DNA of 64,000 nucleotides, taken from positions 496,001-560,000 of the forward strand of contig JADJRF010000005.1 of assembly GCA_016712355.1 (NCBI GenBank). Direction: 5' to 3'. A program made the position numbers and the translations under genes. The DNA is from Vampirovibrionales bacterium (GTDB lineage: Bacteria > Cyanobacteriota > Vampirovibrionia > Vampirovibrionales > Vampirovibrionaceae). How positions within the stretch are numbered: position 1 is the first letter of the stretch; each line of letters begins with the position of its first letter. The notes under the pieces are model-generated. The model did not search any database, was not told the DNA's origin, and saw nothing but the letters and a program-made list of their open reading frames with translations. Positions 25,347-34,211 of this stretch are shown here, in pieces.

Positions 25347-26716
25347 TTTGCAGACTTTCGCTTAGGCAGCTTTTCATCGGCGCCCTGACTGGGCGGCGGC
25401 GTTTCTTTTAACGTCGGCGGAAAGGCGTTAAATTGGCGCCAGAGTTCATAGCCCAACGAGACCGTATCCAGCAGAATCCAGCCGGTGGCCTCTGTTCCGG
25501 GGCGAAGATAATTGCCAGAAGGCCACGGCGCATCTCGTCCCGCCTGAATAGCCTCCTTGTCAGGCTTCACGAGAATACGGTAACGCCCCTTTCCGTCATC
25601 CAGAGCGTCTATCACCGCAACCCGCCCGGCAAAGGTCCCGCTGGCGACCATCGGCCAACCCGAAAACTGAATGGCGGGCCAGCCCGCAAATTGCAATCGC
25701 ACCAGACGGCCTTCGGCGACCAGCGGCGCATCCCAGCCCGACAGGTACAGCTCCACAGCCTGATCCTGCGTTTTAGGGGCAACCACCGCCAGAACCTCGC
25801 CTTCCGAGACGGTTTCACCCATACCGACCTGCACCATCCGCACCACTTTACCGGCCAGAGGCGCTTTAATCTGACGTTGCGCCATGCGGCGATTGAGGTT
25901 TTGAATATCAACCTCAAGCTTGGCGATATCGCCCGCCGCCGAGGCAACCGTCTCCTGAGCAGACGCCATGGCCGCAGAGGCCGACGCCATGGCCGCCAGC
26001 GTATCGCCAGACACTTTATCGCGATCCAGACGCGCGACGCTCACATCGCGCTGCGCGACCCGCCAATGCGCTCGCGCCTGCTCCACCCCGCTTTGGGCGC
26101 GGACCTGCTCAAGCTGCGTCAATTCCAGATCCCGTTTAGAACGCAGCCCTTTCTCATAAAGGTCCTGAACGCGGCGATGATTGTAACGAGCCGCTTGCAG
26201 GGCTTCTTTGGCAGCTTCTACGCCTTGCTCGGCAACAACGATACGCTCGCCGCTCTGAGCGACTTTTTCGGAAGCCCCCGGGATGGCAGCCTGGCGCGAT
26301 TGACCTAAAGCGTTCAATTGCGTTTGCAGGGCCTTGACGCGCGCTTGAGCCGCCAGTTTGCGATCCATTAGCGCCTGTTTCTGGGATTGTAAAGTCTCAA
26401 TCTGGCTCGTATCCAGAAATTTCGGGTCCAGATCTTCCAGCTCCGCAACCACTTGCCCGGCTTCAACCTGTTGCCCTTCCATCACCCGCCAGCCTTTGAG
26501 ACGACCGGATATGGGAGCTTCAAGAGTCTGAGGGCGTTGCATAGGAGAAAAAGCCGTCACTTTGCCCGTTCCGACAACGGTCTGCTGCCATGGCGTAAAG
26601 GCCAGCGCCAATACGGCCGCAAATAACAGAGCGAGCGTCCAGATAGCAAGAACGCGCAAGAACCGAGGCGATGCCAATAATCGCCGAGAGCGCGATTGCT
26701 CAAAACCACCGCTCAT
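25343..26716 (-). CDS. HlyD-family membrane fusion (adaptor) protein
   Basis: A 457-residue periplasmic adaptor with a single N-terminal membrane span (LRVLAIWTLALLFAAVLALAF). A biotinyl-lipoyl-like half-motif (APISGRLKGWRVMEGQQVEAG) is followed by a long helical hairpin of ~180 residues and the second half-motif (KAPLAGKVVRMVQVGMGETV). It bridges the inner-membrane ABC transporter and the TolC channel. Overlaps of 4 nt on both sides with those genes show tight translational coupling. The pattern resembles type I secretion or a drug/lipid efflux system; no substrate gene is nearby. Confidence 0.92.
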   Translation of the reverse strand: MSGGFEQSRSRRLLASPRFLRVLAIWTLALLFAAVLALAFTPWQQTVVGTGKVTAFSPMQRPQTLEAPISGRLKGWRVMEGQQVEAGQVVAELEDLDPKFLDTSQIETLQSQKQALMDRKLAAQARVKALQTQLNALGQSRQAAIPGASEKVAQSGERIVVAEQGVEAAKEALQAARYNHRRVQDLYEKGLRSKRDLELTQLEQVRAQSGVEQARAHWRVAQRDVSVARLDRDKVSGDTLAAMASASAAMASAQETVASAAGDIAKLEVDIQNLNRRMAQRQIKAPLAGKVVRMVQVGMGETVSEGEVLAVVAPKTQDQAVELYLSGWDAPLVAEGRLVRLQFAGWPAIQFSGWPMVASGTFAGRVAVIDALDDGKGRYRILVKPDKEAIQAGRDAPWPSGNYLRPGTEATGWILLDTVSLGYELWRQFNAFPPTLKETPPPSQGADEKLPKRKSAK

Positions 26717-28500
26717 AAAGAAGCGCTCCGCGCGGTTCTAGCGGCCAAATCCGGGAACAGCGACGCGAAGTGGCTCTCGGGCCGTTGAGCCAGAGCGACC
26801 GGAGAACCCGTTTCCACAATGCCGCCTTCGGCCAGAATCGCAACCCAGTGAGAACGCATGACAACCTCCGCATCATGGGAAATGTTAATCACCGTCCAAC
26901 GATTCTCTGGCTTCAGGAGGCCGTCCAGAATCGCCAATTTGGCGCGTTCATCAATGCCGGTAAACGCTTCATCAAGAATCAGAAGCTGAGGGCGATCGAC
27001 AATGGCGCGGGCCATCATTAACCGTTGCGTCTGTCCTTTGGAGAGATTCCATCCAGCGCTCAACAGCGGCGTTTTCATGCCCTCTGAAAAGGCGGCGATC
27101 TCGCTGCTGAGTCCGGTCAGCGACAATGCCCAGCGAATTTGCTGCGGCGTCACTGACTCGCGGCCGATGACAATGTTATCCTCCAGAGATCCATCAAAGA
27201 TCTCGTGGCTGTCGCCGACCAGGGAAACGGTTTCTCTCAGGCTCAGCAAACGCGCCTCGCGGACGTCAACGCCGTTGATTTCGACCTGTCCGCCGTTTGG
27301 CTCCAGCAGCCCGCACATGATGGCCGCCAGCGTCGATTTACCCACCCCGCTGGCGCCTACCAGACTGACAATTTCTCCAGGCGCAATGGTCAGATTCAGG
27401 TTTTTCAGAATAGGATGATTGCTCAAATAGCCAAAACGGACGTCTTTGCATACAATACTGGCCCCTTGAGCTTCCACCGCCAGATCTTTGCCATCAACGC
27501 GCTCCAATGGCAAATGGCTGACGTGGGAGATTTTTTCTACGGCTGTTAGCAGATCATACCAATCCTGAAACAGGGTCACCAACTTATCCATGGCCGCAAG
27601 CAGGATAAGAATTACCAATTCAGAGGCCACTAACTGACCTAACGTCAATTGGCGATGGATAACCAGCCAGCCGCCAATCCCCAAAATGCCCGCGCTGGCA
27701 AGGGCCTGGAAGAAATAGTTGGCGACAACCTGTCGCAGCAATATCCGAAAGTGCGAGCGTCGAGCGCGCAGATAATCCATTACCTGACTATCGGCCCGGT
27801 TAAACAGATATGCGCGATGCGCATCAATCTTGAAGCTCGTATGGCAACGGGCAAGTTCTTGCAGCCAGCCTGCCACGCGATACTTTTGAATGGATTCGTC
27901 CAGGCTGGTATGCACGCCATTGCGCCCAAGGCCGAAGGCGATAAACGCAATAAACAGCAGCGCAAAGAGATCAAATCCCAGTAACAGAGGGCTGTAAAAA
28001 CCCATCAGTATCAATCCGGTCAGAATTTGTAGAACCGCCGCCGGCCCGTCCATCAGTAATTTGGAGAGGGCTTTTTGCACTTTGATGACGTCAAAAAAGC
28101 GGTTTAACAACTCCGGCGGATAAGCGTCCGTAAACGCCTGATGCAGTACAAGAGGCAGCCGTTGCGCCAACCGTAACGCGACGCGCGCAAAGACGCGCTG
28201 CTGCAGGACTTCCACAATATAGAACTGCGAAACCCTGAGGGCCCCCGCAAACGCCATCCCCACAAAAAGCAGAACCGTTAAGACGACCAGCGGCTGAAGA
28301 AACACGCCTGCGGCAATGGTATTGACCAACGCCTGAGCGGCCAGCGGGACCGCTAAAGTCATTAATCCCGCCAGAAGCGTATACAAAATGAGGATCAGCA
28401 GGTCTTTTCTGTCTTCGCGAACTAAATCGAGAAGCCGCCTGAAAGGACTATGACTCCCCCCTGCCTGATGATGGAGAGAATGAGAGACGTTCTGTCGCAA
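26713..28500 (-). CDS. ABC transporter, fused membrane and ATPase domains (type I secretion-like)
   Basis: About 595 residues: an N-terminal six-helix exporter domain (LLILILYTLLAGLMTLAVPLA and following spans) and a C-terminal ATPase. The ATPase has Walker A GASGVGKST, Walker B LLILDEAF, H-loop NISHD, and a signature reading LSKGQTQRL, with Lys for the usual first Gly. It lacks a C39 peptidase domain. The start is uncertain: TTG 28500 was chosen because a promoter-like element at 28537-28566 precedes it, whereas the frame stays open to 28647 inside topA. It overlaps the HlyD gene by 4 nt. Confidence 0.85.
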   Translation of the reverse strand: MRQNVSHSLHHQAGGSHSPFRRLLDLVREDRKDLLILILYTLLAGLMTLAVPLAAQALVNTIAAGVFLQPLVVLTVLLFVGMAFAGALRVSQFYIVEVLQQRVFARVALRLAQRLPLVLHQAFTDAYPPELLNRFFDVIKVQKALSKLLMDGPAAVLQILTGLILMGFYSPLLLGFDLFALLFIAFIAFGLGRNGVHTSLDESIQKYRVAGWLQELARCHTSFKIDAHRAYLFNRADSQVMDYLRARRSHFRILLRQVVANYFFQALASAGILGIGGWLVIHRQLTLGQLVASELVILILLAAMDKLVTLFQDWYDLLTAVEKISHVSHLPLERVDGKDLAVEAQGASIVCKDVRFGYLSNHPILKNLNLTIAPGEIVSLVGASGVGKSTLAAIMCGLLEPNGGQVEINGVDVREARLLSLRETVSLVGDSHEIFDGSLEDNIVIGRESVTPQQIRWALSLTGLSSEIAAFSEGMKTPLLSAGWNLSKGQTQRLMMARAIVDRPQLLILDEAFTGIDERAKLAILDGLLKPENRWTVINISHDAEVVMRSHWVAILAEGGIVETGSPVALAQRPESHFASLFPDLAARTARSASL

Positions 28501-28536
28501 GGCCGTTGGGGTATCCGCTGGAGGGCTGCGCCCCTT

Positions 28537-28566
28537 ATCATAAGACCTTTTATAGCCTCTATTCAA
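28537..28566 (-). promoter_or_regulatory. Candidate promoter of the ABC-HlyD-TolC operon
   Basis: On the minus strand TTGAAT (28566-28561), an 18-nt spacer and TATGAT (28542-28537). It lies just past the topA stop, so the exporter operon can be expressed apart from topA. Confidence 0.5.
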
Positions 28567-28606
28567 GCCGGGCTCAAAAAGCCAGATCCCAGAAGACTGA
28601 GCGGCT

Positions 28607-30973
28607 CTAGGCAGGTTCAGATTCCGGGGCGCTGCTGGGGGCCTCAATGGCCACCGAATAGCCGCACTCCTTGCTGGAACAGGCGTGGAAATTGCCTTTT
28701 TTCAGATTTTTTTCCACCAGCATCGCAGCGCATTGCGGACAAGTCTGACCCGTGGGCTTGTTCCACAGCGCGTAATCACACTTGGGATACTGATCGCAGC
28801 CGAAAAAGACCTTGCCGTAACGCGATTTCTTCTGCACGATATCGCCTTGCCCGCATTTCAGACAGCGAATGCCGGTTTTGACCACCAGCGGACGATTGGT
28901 TTTACAGCCTTCCGCCTTACAGGTGAGATAGGGACCAAAGCGGCCATGGCGAATCACCATCAAGGCGCCGCAGGTCGGGCACGGCTCTTCTGAGGGCTTG
29001 TCTTCGGGCGCGGGCTGTTTGTCGCCGGTCATCGGCAGGGTTGTTTTGCATTCGGGATAGGCCGTGCATCCCAGAAACTGGCTGCCCCAGCGGCTGTTTT
29101 TAATCGCCATGGGGGCTGAGCAATTCGGACACGTCACGCCGTCGGCCAGCACGTGGACGCGCTGCATCTCGTTGGAGGCCTTTTCAAGCGTGGCTTCAAA
29201 CGGACCGTAGAAATCCCGTACGACGCCTTTCCAGGCTTGCTTTTCGTCGGCGATATCATCGAGACGGGTTTCGAGATTGGCGGTGAAATGCACGTCGACG
29301 ATATCGTTGAAATGCTCAACCAGCAGGGCATTGACGGCCTTGCCCATCGGCGTGGGCTTCAGGGCCTTGTCTTCTTTGAGAACGTAGCCTCGGTCCTGCA
29401 CGGTCGCAATAGTCGGCGCATAAGTCGAAGGACGTCCGATACCCAGTTCTTCCATGGTCTTGACGAGGCTCGCCTCGTTAAAACGAGGCGGCGGCTCGGT
29501 GAAGTGCTGGGTGGGCTTGACGTTCAAGAGCGACACGGCATCGCCGGCCTTGAGATCGGGCATCCGGCTTTCTTCGCCGCCTTCTGCGTCGTCCTCTCCG
29601 CGATACGCCGCCATATAGCCCGGAAACGTAACATGACTGTGGGAAGTGCGCAGCAGACAGCCCCCGGCGTCCACTTCCAGCGTTTTGGTGCTGATGCTCG
29701 CCGATTCCATTTGAGAGGCCACAAAGCGCGACCAGATAATTTTATAGAGTTTGTAGGCGTCATCGGACAAGGCGTCGCGGATGGCTTGGGGCTTACGCGC
29801 CACTGCGGTCGGGCGAATCGCTTCGTGGGCGTCTTGCGCGCCTTTCCCCTTTTTGAGATACAGCCTCGGCTCGCTGGGATAATACGACGGGCCGTACTGA
29901 TTCAGAATATAGTCTTTGGCCTCAGCCTGCGCCTCATCGGCAATACGGGTGCTGTCGGTTCTCATATAGGTAATCAGACCGACTGGCCCTTCGCCCACGT
30001 CAATCCCTTCGTACAGCTTCTGCGCGACCTGCATGGTCTTTTTGACCGAAAAGCCGTAACGGGTGGCGGCCTCTCGCTGCAACGTGCTGGTAATGAACGG
30101 CGGGGACGGCTTGCGATGCGATTCGCGCGTGCGCACGTCACTGACGGCAAGGGCGGCGCGTTTAATGCGCGCAACGACGGCGTCAGTCTCTTCCTGGTTG
30201 CCCAGAGCAGCCTTCTTGCCGTCGACCTTGGCAAGTTCGGCTTCAAACGTCAGCGCATCGTCTTTGGCGTCGGCGAGCTGACAGGCGACAGTCCAGTATT
30301 CTTCAGGAATAAAGGCTTCGATCTCGGCTTCGCGCTCACAAATCAGGCGCACGGCGACGCTTTGTACCCGGCCTGCGGACAGTCCCTTATTGACTTTCTT
30401 CCATAGCAGCGGGCTCAGCTTGTAGCCGACCAGGCGGTCCAGCACGCGACGCGCCTGCTGGGCGTTAACGCGATTGACGTCGATATCGCGCGGATGCTGG
30501 ATAGCCTCCAGAATCGCGTTCTTGGTGATTTCGTGGAACTCAATGCGCCGAATCACCTTGGCTTCGTCTTTGAGCAGGGCGGCAATGTGCCAGGCGATGG
30601 CTTCTCCTTCACGGTCAGGGTCAGCCGCCAGGTAGACGGTATCGCATCGAGCGGCGGCGCTGCGCAGATCGGCCACGATATCGGCCTTGTCGGGCATGAT
30701 TTCGTAGACCGGCTCAAAATCTTTCTTGACGTCCACGCCGATTTTCTTTTGGGGCAAATCGCGAATATGGCCGACGCTGGCCTTAATCTGGAAATTGGGC
30801 CCGAGAATCTTCTTGAGCGTCTTGGCTTTGGCGGGCGACTCAACGATGACCAGCGACTTGCCTGAGCCAGAGGCGGCATCGTCCTCGCGATCCGCCACGC
30901 CCGCTGCGGCGGCTTTGGCTGATTTGGTCTTGGCGGGGGACTTTCGGGGAGATTTACTTTTGGGGGCGGGCAT
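28607..30973 (-). CDS. topA: DNA topoisomerase I
   Basis: Type IA topoisomerase that relaxes negative supercoils. The TOPRIM domain (LVIVESPAKAKTL, AADPDREGEAIAWH) is preceded by a Lys/Ala-rich tail of ~40 residues. The catalytic Tyr is in GLITYMRTDSTR near residue 336. The C-terminus carries four Cys4 zinc-ribbon repeats (CPNC...CTAYPEC, CPTC...CKAEGC, CLKCGQ...CDQYPKC, CPQC...CSSKEC) for DNA binding. The second of two tandem ATGs (30973) has GGAG 6 nt upstream and is preferred over 30976. An extended -10 (TGG-TATATA) lies ~50 nt upstream on the minus strand. Confidence 0.97.
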   Translation of the reverse strand: MPAPKSKSPRKSPAKTKSAKAAAAGVADREDDAASGSGKSLVIVESPAKAKTLKKILGPNFQIKASVGHIRDLPQKKIGVDVKKDFEPVYEIMPDKADIVADLRSAAARCDTVYLAADPDREGEAIAWHIAALLKDEAKVIRRIEFHEITKNAILEAIQHPRDIDVNRVNAQQARRVLDRLVGYKLSPLLWKKVNKGLSAGRVQSVAVRLICEREAEIEAFIPEEYWTVACQLADAKDDALTFEAELAKVDGKKAALGNQEETDAVVARIKRAALAVSDVRTRESHRKPSPPFITSTLQREAATRYGFSVKKTMQVAQKLYEGIDVGEGPVGLITYMRTDSTRIADEAQAEAKDYILNQYGPSYYPSEPRLYLKKGKGAQDAHEAIRPTAVARKPQAIRDALSDDAYKLYKIIWSRFVASQMESASISTKTLEVDAGGCLLRTSHSHVTFPGYMAAYRGEDDAEGGEESRMPDLKAGDAVSLLNVKPTQHFTEPPPRFNEASLVKTMEELGIGRPSTYAPTIATVQDRGYVLKEDKALKPTPMGKAVNALLVEHFNDIVDVHFTANLETRLDDIADEKQAWKGVVRDFYGPFEATLEKASNEMQRVHVLADGVTCPNCSAPMAIKNSRWGSQFLGCTAYPECKTTLPMTGDKQPAPEDKPSEEPCPTCGALMVIRHGRFGPYLTCKAEGCKTNRPLVVKTGIRCLKCGQGDIVQKKSRYGKVFFGCDQYPKCDYALWNKPTGQTCPQCAAMLVEKNLKKGNFHACSSKECGYSVAIEAPSSAPESEPA

Positions 30974-31030
30974 CATGCACTCCAGCAGGGAGGGGGAAGG
31001 TGGATGTTTTAATATATACCAGAGTTTTTC

Positions 31031-31060
31031 AAAAAATCAGCGCGCGGCGCGCCCTGATTT
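31031..31060 (-). terminator. Intrinsic terminator of the 31135-31539 gene
   Basis: Inverted repeat AAATCAG (31034-31040) / CTGATTT (31054-31060) with additional inner G-C pairs. On the minus strand it ends in a run of T (A-run at 31031-31036). It separates the orphan gene from topA. Confidence 0.7.
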
Positions 31061-31134
31061 GACAAAAAGCGCGCCGCAAAGGCAAGCGGCAATTTTCTCT
31101 CTTCCTGATCAGTCGTCCCTGAGTCGATTTTCCC

Positions 31135-31539
31135 TCAACGCATCAATATTGTTCGCCAAGCGGTAGCCAACTTGATAATCACCGTACGATCAATCAGGTC
31201 GTCTGGGCCGGCTCTATTTGTGAGGAACTCTTCTGCGGCGTCCTCTAAAGTTTGATGGTGATCCCCTTTTTTGAATTCCCGCAAGAGGCGGGCGAGAATT
31301 TGCCGATTCGTCAAAGTCGGAAACAGCTTATAGCGAAGATTCCCAAGCGGCATTGCCCTAAAAGTCTGTTTAAACAGGCGTTCAAACGCTTGTGTTTCCC
31401 ATAAGAATTGAAAGATTTTATCGTCAGAAAGTTTTCCTGAGCTGTCAGCGGGGGACTCGGAGGATGAGGGTTTATAAGCACCAAAACGGCTGGCAGGCGG
31501 TCGAAGAGAGGCCTCAAAAGAGGGTGAGAGTACCTTCAT
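31135..31539 (-). CDS. Small orphan protein with N-terminal RFG signature
   Basis: A 134-residue protein of unknown function. A disordered Ser/Pro-rich N-terminal region (residues 1-37) includes PPASRFGAYKP, with RFG at 18-20 as in two other small proteins of this window. The rest is helical (IFQFLWETQAFERLFKQTF, QILARLLREFKKGDHHQTL). The ATG at 31539 was used, with GAGGA 12 nt upstream; a TTG at 31548 is also possible. It is AT-richer than its surroundings and has its own terminator, so it is a single-gene unit. Confidence 0.65.
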   Translation of the reverse strand: MKVLSPSFEASLRPPASRFGAYKPSSSESPADSSGKLSDDKIFQFLWETQAFERLFKQTFRAMPLGNLRYKLFPTLTNRQILARLLREFKKGDHHQTLEDAAEEFLTNRAGPDDLIDRTVIIKLATAWRTILMR

Positions 31540-31681
31540 TGGAGTCAAATATCCTCATTTCTGCGAAAATTATGAACACTTCAGATTCTTGTAAACACGG
31601 CGCTTGATAGAAGATTGCTGAACCTGCTTCGTTTGTCGCATTATAAAAACCCAGTGATCCCCCCAACCTGAGGATGACCCC

Positions 31682-31870
31682 ATGGAATTTCGGATTGCGC
31701 TGATGGTTTACGCGTGCGTGTTTCTGCTGACGCTGCGCGTGCTGAACGCGCCTGATTTTGCGCTGGATGGTTCTATGCTAGGCCTGCTGACGTTGCTGAG
31801 CGCCCTGATTGTGGGGCCTGCCATCTGGCAACAATGGCGCGATCAACGCAACGAGCGTCCGGGCGCTTAA
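31682..31870 (+). CDS. Small membrane protein
   Basis: A 62-residue protein with two predicted membrane helices (residues ~3-20, IALMVYACVFLLTL, and ~33-50, LGLLTLLSALIVGPAIW) and a basic C-terminal tail (WRDQRNERPGA), so the tail probably faces the cytoplasm. GAGGA lies ~7 nt upstream of the ATG. It is 9 nt before bioF and likely in the same operon. No family is recognised. Confidence 0.65.
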   Translation: MEFRIALMVYACVFLLTLRVLNAPDFALDGSMLGLLTLLSALIVGPAIWQQWRDQRNERPGA

Positions 31871-31879
31871 CGACCGACG

Positions 31880-33067
31880 ATGCGCGATTACGCGCAAGCG
31901 CTGGCGCAAGCGGAGGCTCAGGGACTTCGCCGACGGCTGCGTAAAGCCGAAGACCTCTGTCATTGGCCGCGCATCACGCTGGACGGCGTCCCCGCTCTGG
32001 ATTTGTGCGGCAATGACTACCTGGGCCTGGCTCAAGACGCCCGCCTTAAACAGGCGGCAGCGGCGGCAGCGCTGCGCGACGGGGTCGGGGCGCGCGCATC
32101 GCGATTGGTCGGGGGATCAGATGCGGCCACGCGCGCCCTGGAAAACGCAGTGGCGCAATTCGTCGGCGCTCCGGCGGCATTGGTTTTCAGCAGCGGCTAT
32201 CAGGCGAATGTGGCGATCTTACAAGCGCTTCTTGAGCCGGGCGACTGGGCCTTCTGCGACCGCCTGAACCACGCCAGTCTGAACGATGGCGTGCGCCTGA
32301 GCGGCGCTCGTTTCAAGCGTTATGATCATCTGAATCCCGATCATCTACACACCCTGTTGCAAGCGGCGCCTCCAGAGGCCAACAAGTGGGTGGTGACGGA
32401 TACGATATTTTCGATGGATGGCGACTTCCCGGATCTGCGCGCGCTGTGCGAGCTTGCGGCACGCTATAACGCGCGCGTCATGATTGATGAGGCGCACGCC
32501 AATGGCCTGTTTGGCGAGGCGCGCCGCAGCGGGCTGGCAGAAGCGCAGGGCATCAGCGAAGAGGCCATTGCGATTCATATGGGAGCGTTCAGCAAGGCGT
32601 TGGGCGGCGCGGGCGGATTCGCCGCCGGGTCGCAAACGCTGATCGATTCCCTGATCCAACGCGCGCGCGGATTCATTTATTCGACAGCCCTTCCCCCCAG
32701 CGTGATTGCGGCGGCGCATGCCGGATTATGCATCATTCAGGAGGACCGTGAGCCGTTAATGCGGTTGCAATCGCTTCAAGCGTGGTTTACGCCGCGCTTA
32801 TCCCAAACACTGCAGCCCTACAGCCTACGCTGCGATTCGCAGACCCAGATTCTGCCCATCGTACTGGGGAATCAAGCGATGGCTGTCTCGCAAGAGCTGT
32901 TGAAGCGAGGCTATTATGTGCAGGCGATTCGACCGCCCACGGTGCCCGTCGGCGGCGAACGGCTGCGACTCTGTCTGAGCGCGGCCCATACGCGCGACGA
33001 TCTCGAGGGATTCCTGCAAGCCCTGGATGAAACCCTCGCGCAATCCCGATTGCAGGCGCACGCATGA
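31880..33067 (+). CDS. bioF: 8-amino-7-oxononanoate synthase (BioF-type alpha-oxoamine synthase)
   Basis: A 395-residue PLP enzyme that condenses pimeloyl-thioester with alanine in biotin synthesis. Family features: GNDYLGLAQ near residue 44, ARASRLVGGSDAATRALE, the aspartate motif MIDEAHANGLFG, and the PLP-binding Lys in MGAFSKALGGAGG (near residue 240). Related enzymes (2-amino-3-ketobutyrate CoA ligase, serine palmitoyltransferase) share this layout; the GSDAAT and length fit BioF best. No other biotin gene is in the window. It overlaps the next gene by 4 nt. Confidence 0.87.
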   Translation: MRDYAQALAQAEAQGLRRRLRKAEDLCHWPRITLDGVPALDLCGNDYLGLAQDARLKQAAAAAALRDGVGARASRLVGGSDAATRALENAVAQFVGAPAALVFSSGYQANVAILQALLEPGDWAFCDRLNHASLNDGVRLSGARFKRYDHLNPDHLHTLLQAAPPEANKWVVTDTIFSMDGDFPDLRALCELAARYNARVMIDEAHANGLFGEARRSGLAEAQGISEEAIAIHMGAFSKALGGAGGFAAGSQTLIDSLIQRARGFIYSTALPPSVIAAAHAGLCIIQEDREPLMRLQSLQAWFTPRLSQTLQPYSLRCDSQTQILPIVLGNQAMAVSQELLKRGYYVQAIRPPTVPVGGERLRLCLSAAHTRDDLEGFLQALDETLAQSRLQAHA

Positions 33068-33441
33068 GCGCAGCGGTATCGATGTCTCGCGAAGAAGCGC
33101 GGCAGCAAATCGACGCTATCCTACAGAGCCCGGACGACGCTTACTCCCAGATGAATCGTCTTCGGGACTGGATGAACAGCGCATTCCACGAGTTTGAACT
33201 GTATCTGGAAGACGTCTGGCCTCTGGAAAGCGGGCGCGAGCAGGAAACGCATCTGGAGTACCGCCTCCGTTCGCGCCGAACGCTCAACGAAACCCCACTG
33301 CTGGCAAGCGACATCTATGCCTGTCATTGCGATTCGGGCGGCGTGTGGCATCTGGACGACTGGCGAGAAACCCGCTTGGCGTCCATAAACGCGGAGCTGT
33401 TATTGACGTTTATGGACGCCAACGGCATTCGCTGGTCATAA
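33064..33441 (+). CDS. Unknown acidic protein
   Basis: A 125-residue soluble protein I do not recognise, starting in a 4-nt ATGA overlap with bioF. It is rich in Glu/Asp/Arg with a helical first half (REEARQQIDAILQ, QMNRLRDWMNSAFHEFELYLED) and a shorter, probably beta, second half with two Cys residues (YACHCDSGGVWHLDDW). Position implies coexpression with bioF. No known biotin-pathway protein matches. Confidence 0.7.
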   Translation: MSAAVSMSREEARQQIDAILQSPDDAYSQMNRLRDWMNSAFHEFELYLEDVWPLESGREQETHLEYRLRSRRTLNETPLLASDIYACHCDSGGVWHLDDWRETRLASINAELLLTFMDANGIRWS

Positions 33442-33447
33442 GCGCGC

Positions 33448-33476
33448 TCGACCTTGCGTCGCGCAGGCTTTACAAT
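33448..33476 (+). promoter_or_regulatory. Candidate promoter placing the start codon at +1
   Basis: TCGACC (33448-33453), 17 nt, TACAAT (33471-33476). The -10 ends only 6 nt before the ATG at 33483, so the transcript would be leaderless. Confidence 0.45.
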
Positions 33477-33482
33477 AGCGGG

Positions 33483-34211
33483 ATGCCTTCGGCCTCTGAA
33501 CTGACGCGCCTGCGCGCGCGCTATCGCGATATTTTCGAGACTGTCCGCCAGCAGCTTGAAGCGCGCCTGCTGCAAGAACGCGCCGCCTTTTCCTGCCAAG
33601 ACTGCGGGCCTGTAGCGGATATGGACGCCGCGCTGTCACAAGCGCATCCGGGATGTGGCTATCGACCATGGCTGAAACTCCTGCCCCAAGCGCTACAAAG
33701 CGATATCGGCCAAGACGTCTGGCGACGGCTTCAAGAAATTGAAGCGTACAAGAAGACCTTTTCATGTCATATGTGCGGCGTGTGCTGTCGTTTCGCCAGT
33801 TCAGAATTCTCATTTGAAGAACTGCTCGGCAAGGCGCGCCAAGGCGATGGCTTTGCACGCCAATTTACCAGTATTTTTCTGCCCTATGAGTCGACACAAG
33901 CGGCGCGCGAGCGCTTTCCGGCGATGGTAGAAGACGTCCTGTCGCATGTTGCGCCAAAGGAAGCCGTTTATTTCTATCATTGCCCTTATGTCGGCGAAGA
34001 TAACCGCTGTACGATTTACGGTCGTCCGCAGCGCCCCGGCATTTGCGACACCTACCCGGATACGCCGCTGACGTTTATTTATGAGCGTTGCGCGTGGAAA
34101 CCCTGGCAAGACGCAGTGGGCAACGATGCGCTGCTCGCCCATGCGACCATCGAGCTTTGCGCCTACTGGCTGGCGCGGATCGAGCGTATTCTGGAGGAGA
34201 CGGCGTCATGA
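33483..34211 (+). CDS. YkgJ-type CxxCxxCC cluster protein
   Basis: A 242-residue protein of the YkgJ/CxxCxxCC family, thought to bind zinc or an iron-sulfur cluster. The cluster motif CHMCGVCC is at residues ~97-104. The second half of the site is in YHCPYVGEDNRCTIYGRPQRPGICDTYPD, the usual continuation. An extra N-terminal Cys pair (FSCQDCGP) is present. The ATG at 33483 was chosen since the upstream extension to 33327 lies inside the previous gene. It overlaps the glutamine amidotransferase by 4 nt, placing it in the bioF-murT run. Its function in this setting is unknown. Confidence 0.83.
   Translation: MPSASELTRLRARYRDIFETVRQQLEARLLQERAAFSCQDCGPVADMDAALSQAHPGCGYRPWLKLLPQALQSDIGQDVWRRLQEIEAYKKTFSCHMCGVCCRFASSEFSFEELLGKARQGDGFARQFTSIFLPYESTQAARERFPAMVEDVLSHVAPKEAVYFYHCPYVGEDNRCTIYGRPQRPGICDTYPDTPLTFIYERCAWKPWQDAVGNDALLAHATIELCAYWLARIERILEETAS

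Noticed and set aside
23871..28647. An RTX or bacteriocin substrate for the secretion-like genes
   Set aside because: Looked for nonapeptide RTX repeats and double-glycine leaders in flanking frames; none found.
29153..30406. 417-codon plus-strand frame opposite topA
   Set aside because: Antisense shadow of topA, whose motifs and zinc ribbons are unmistakable on the minus strand.
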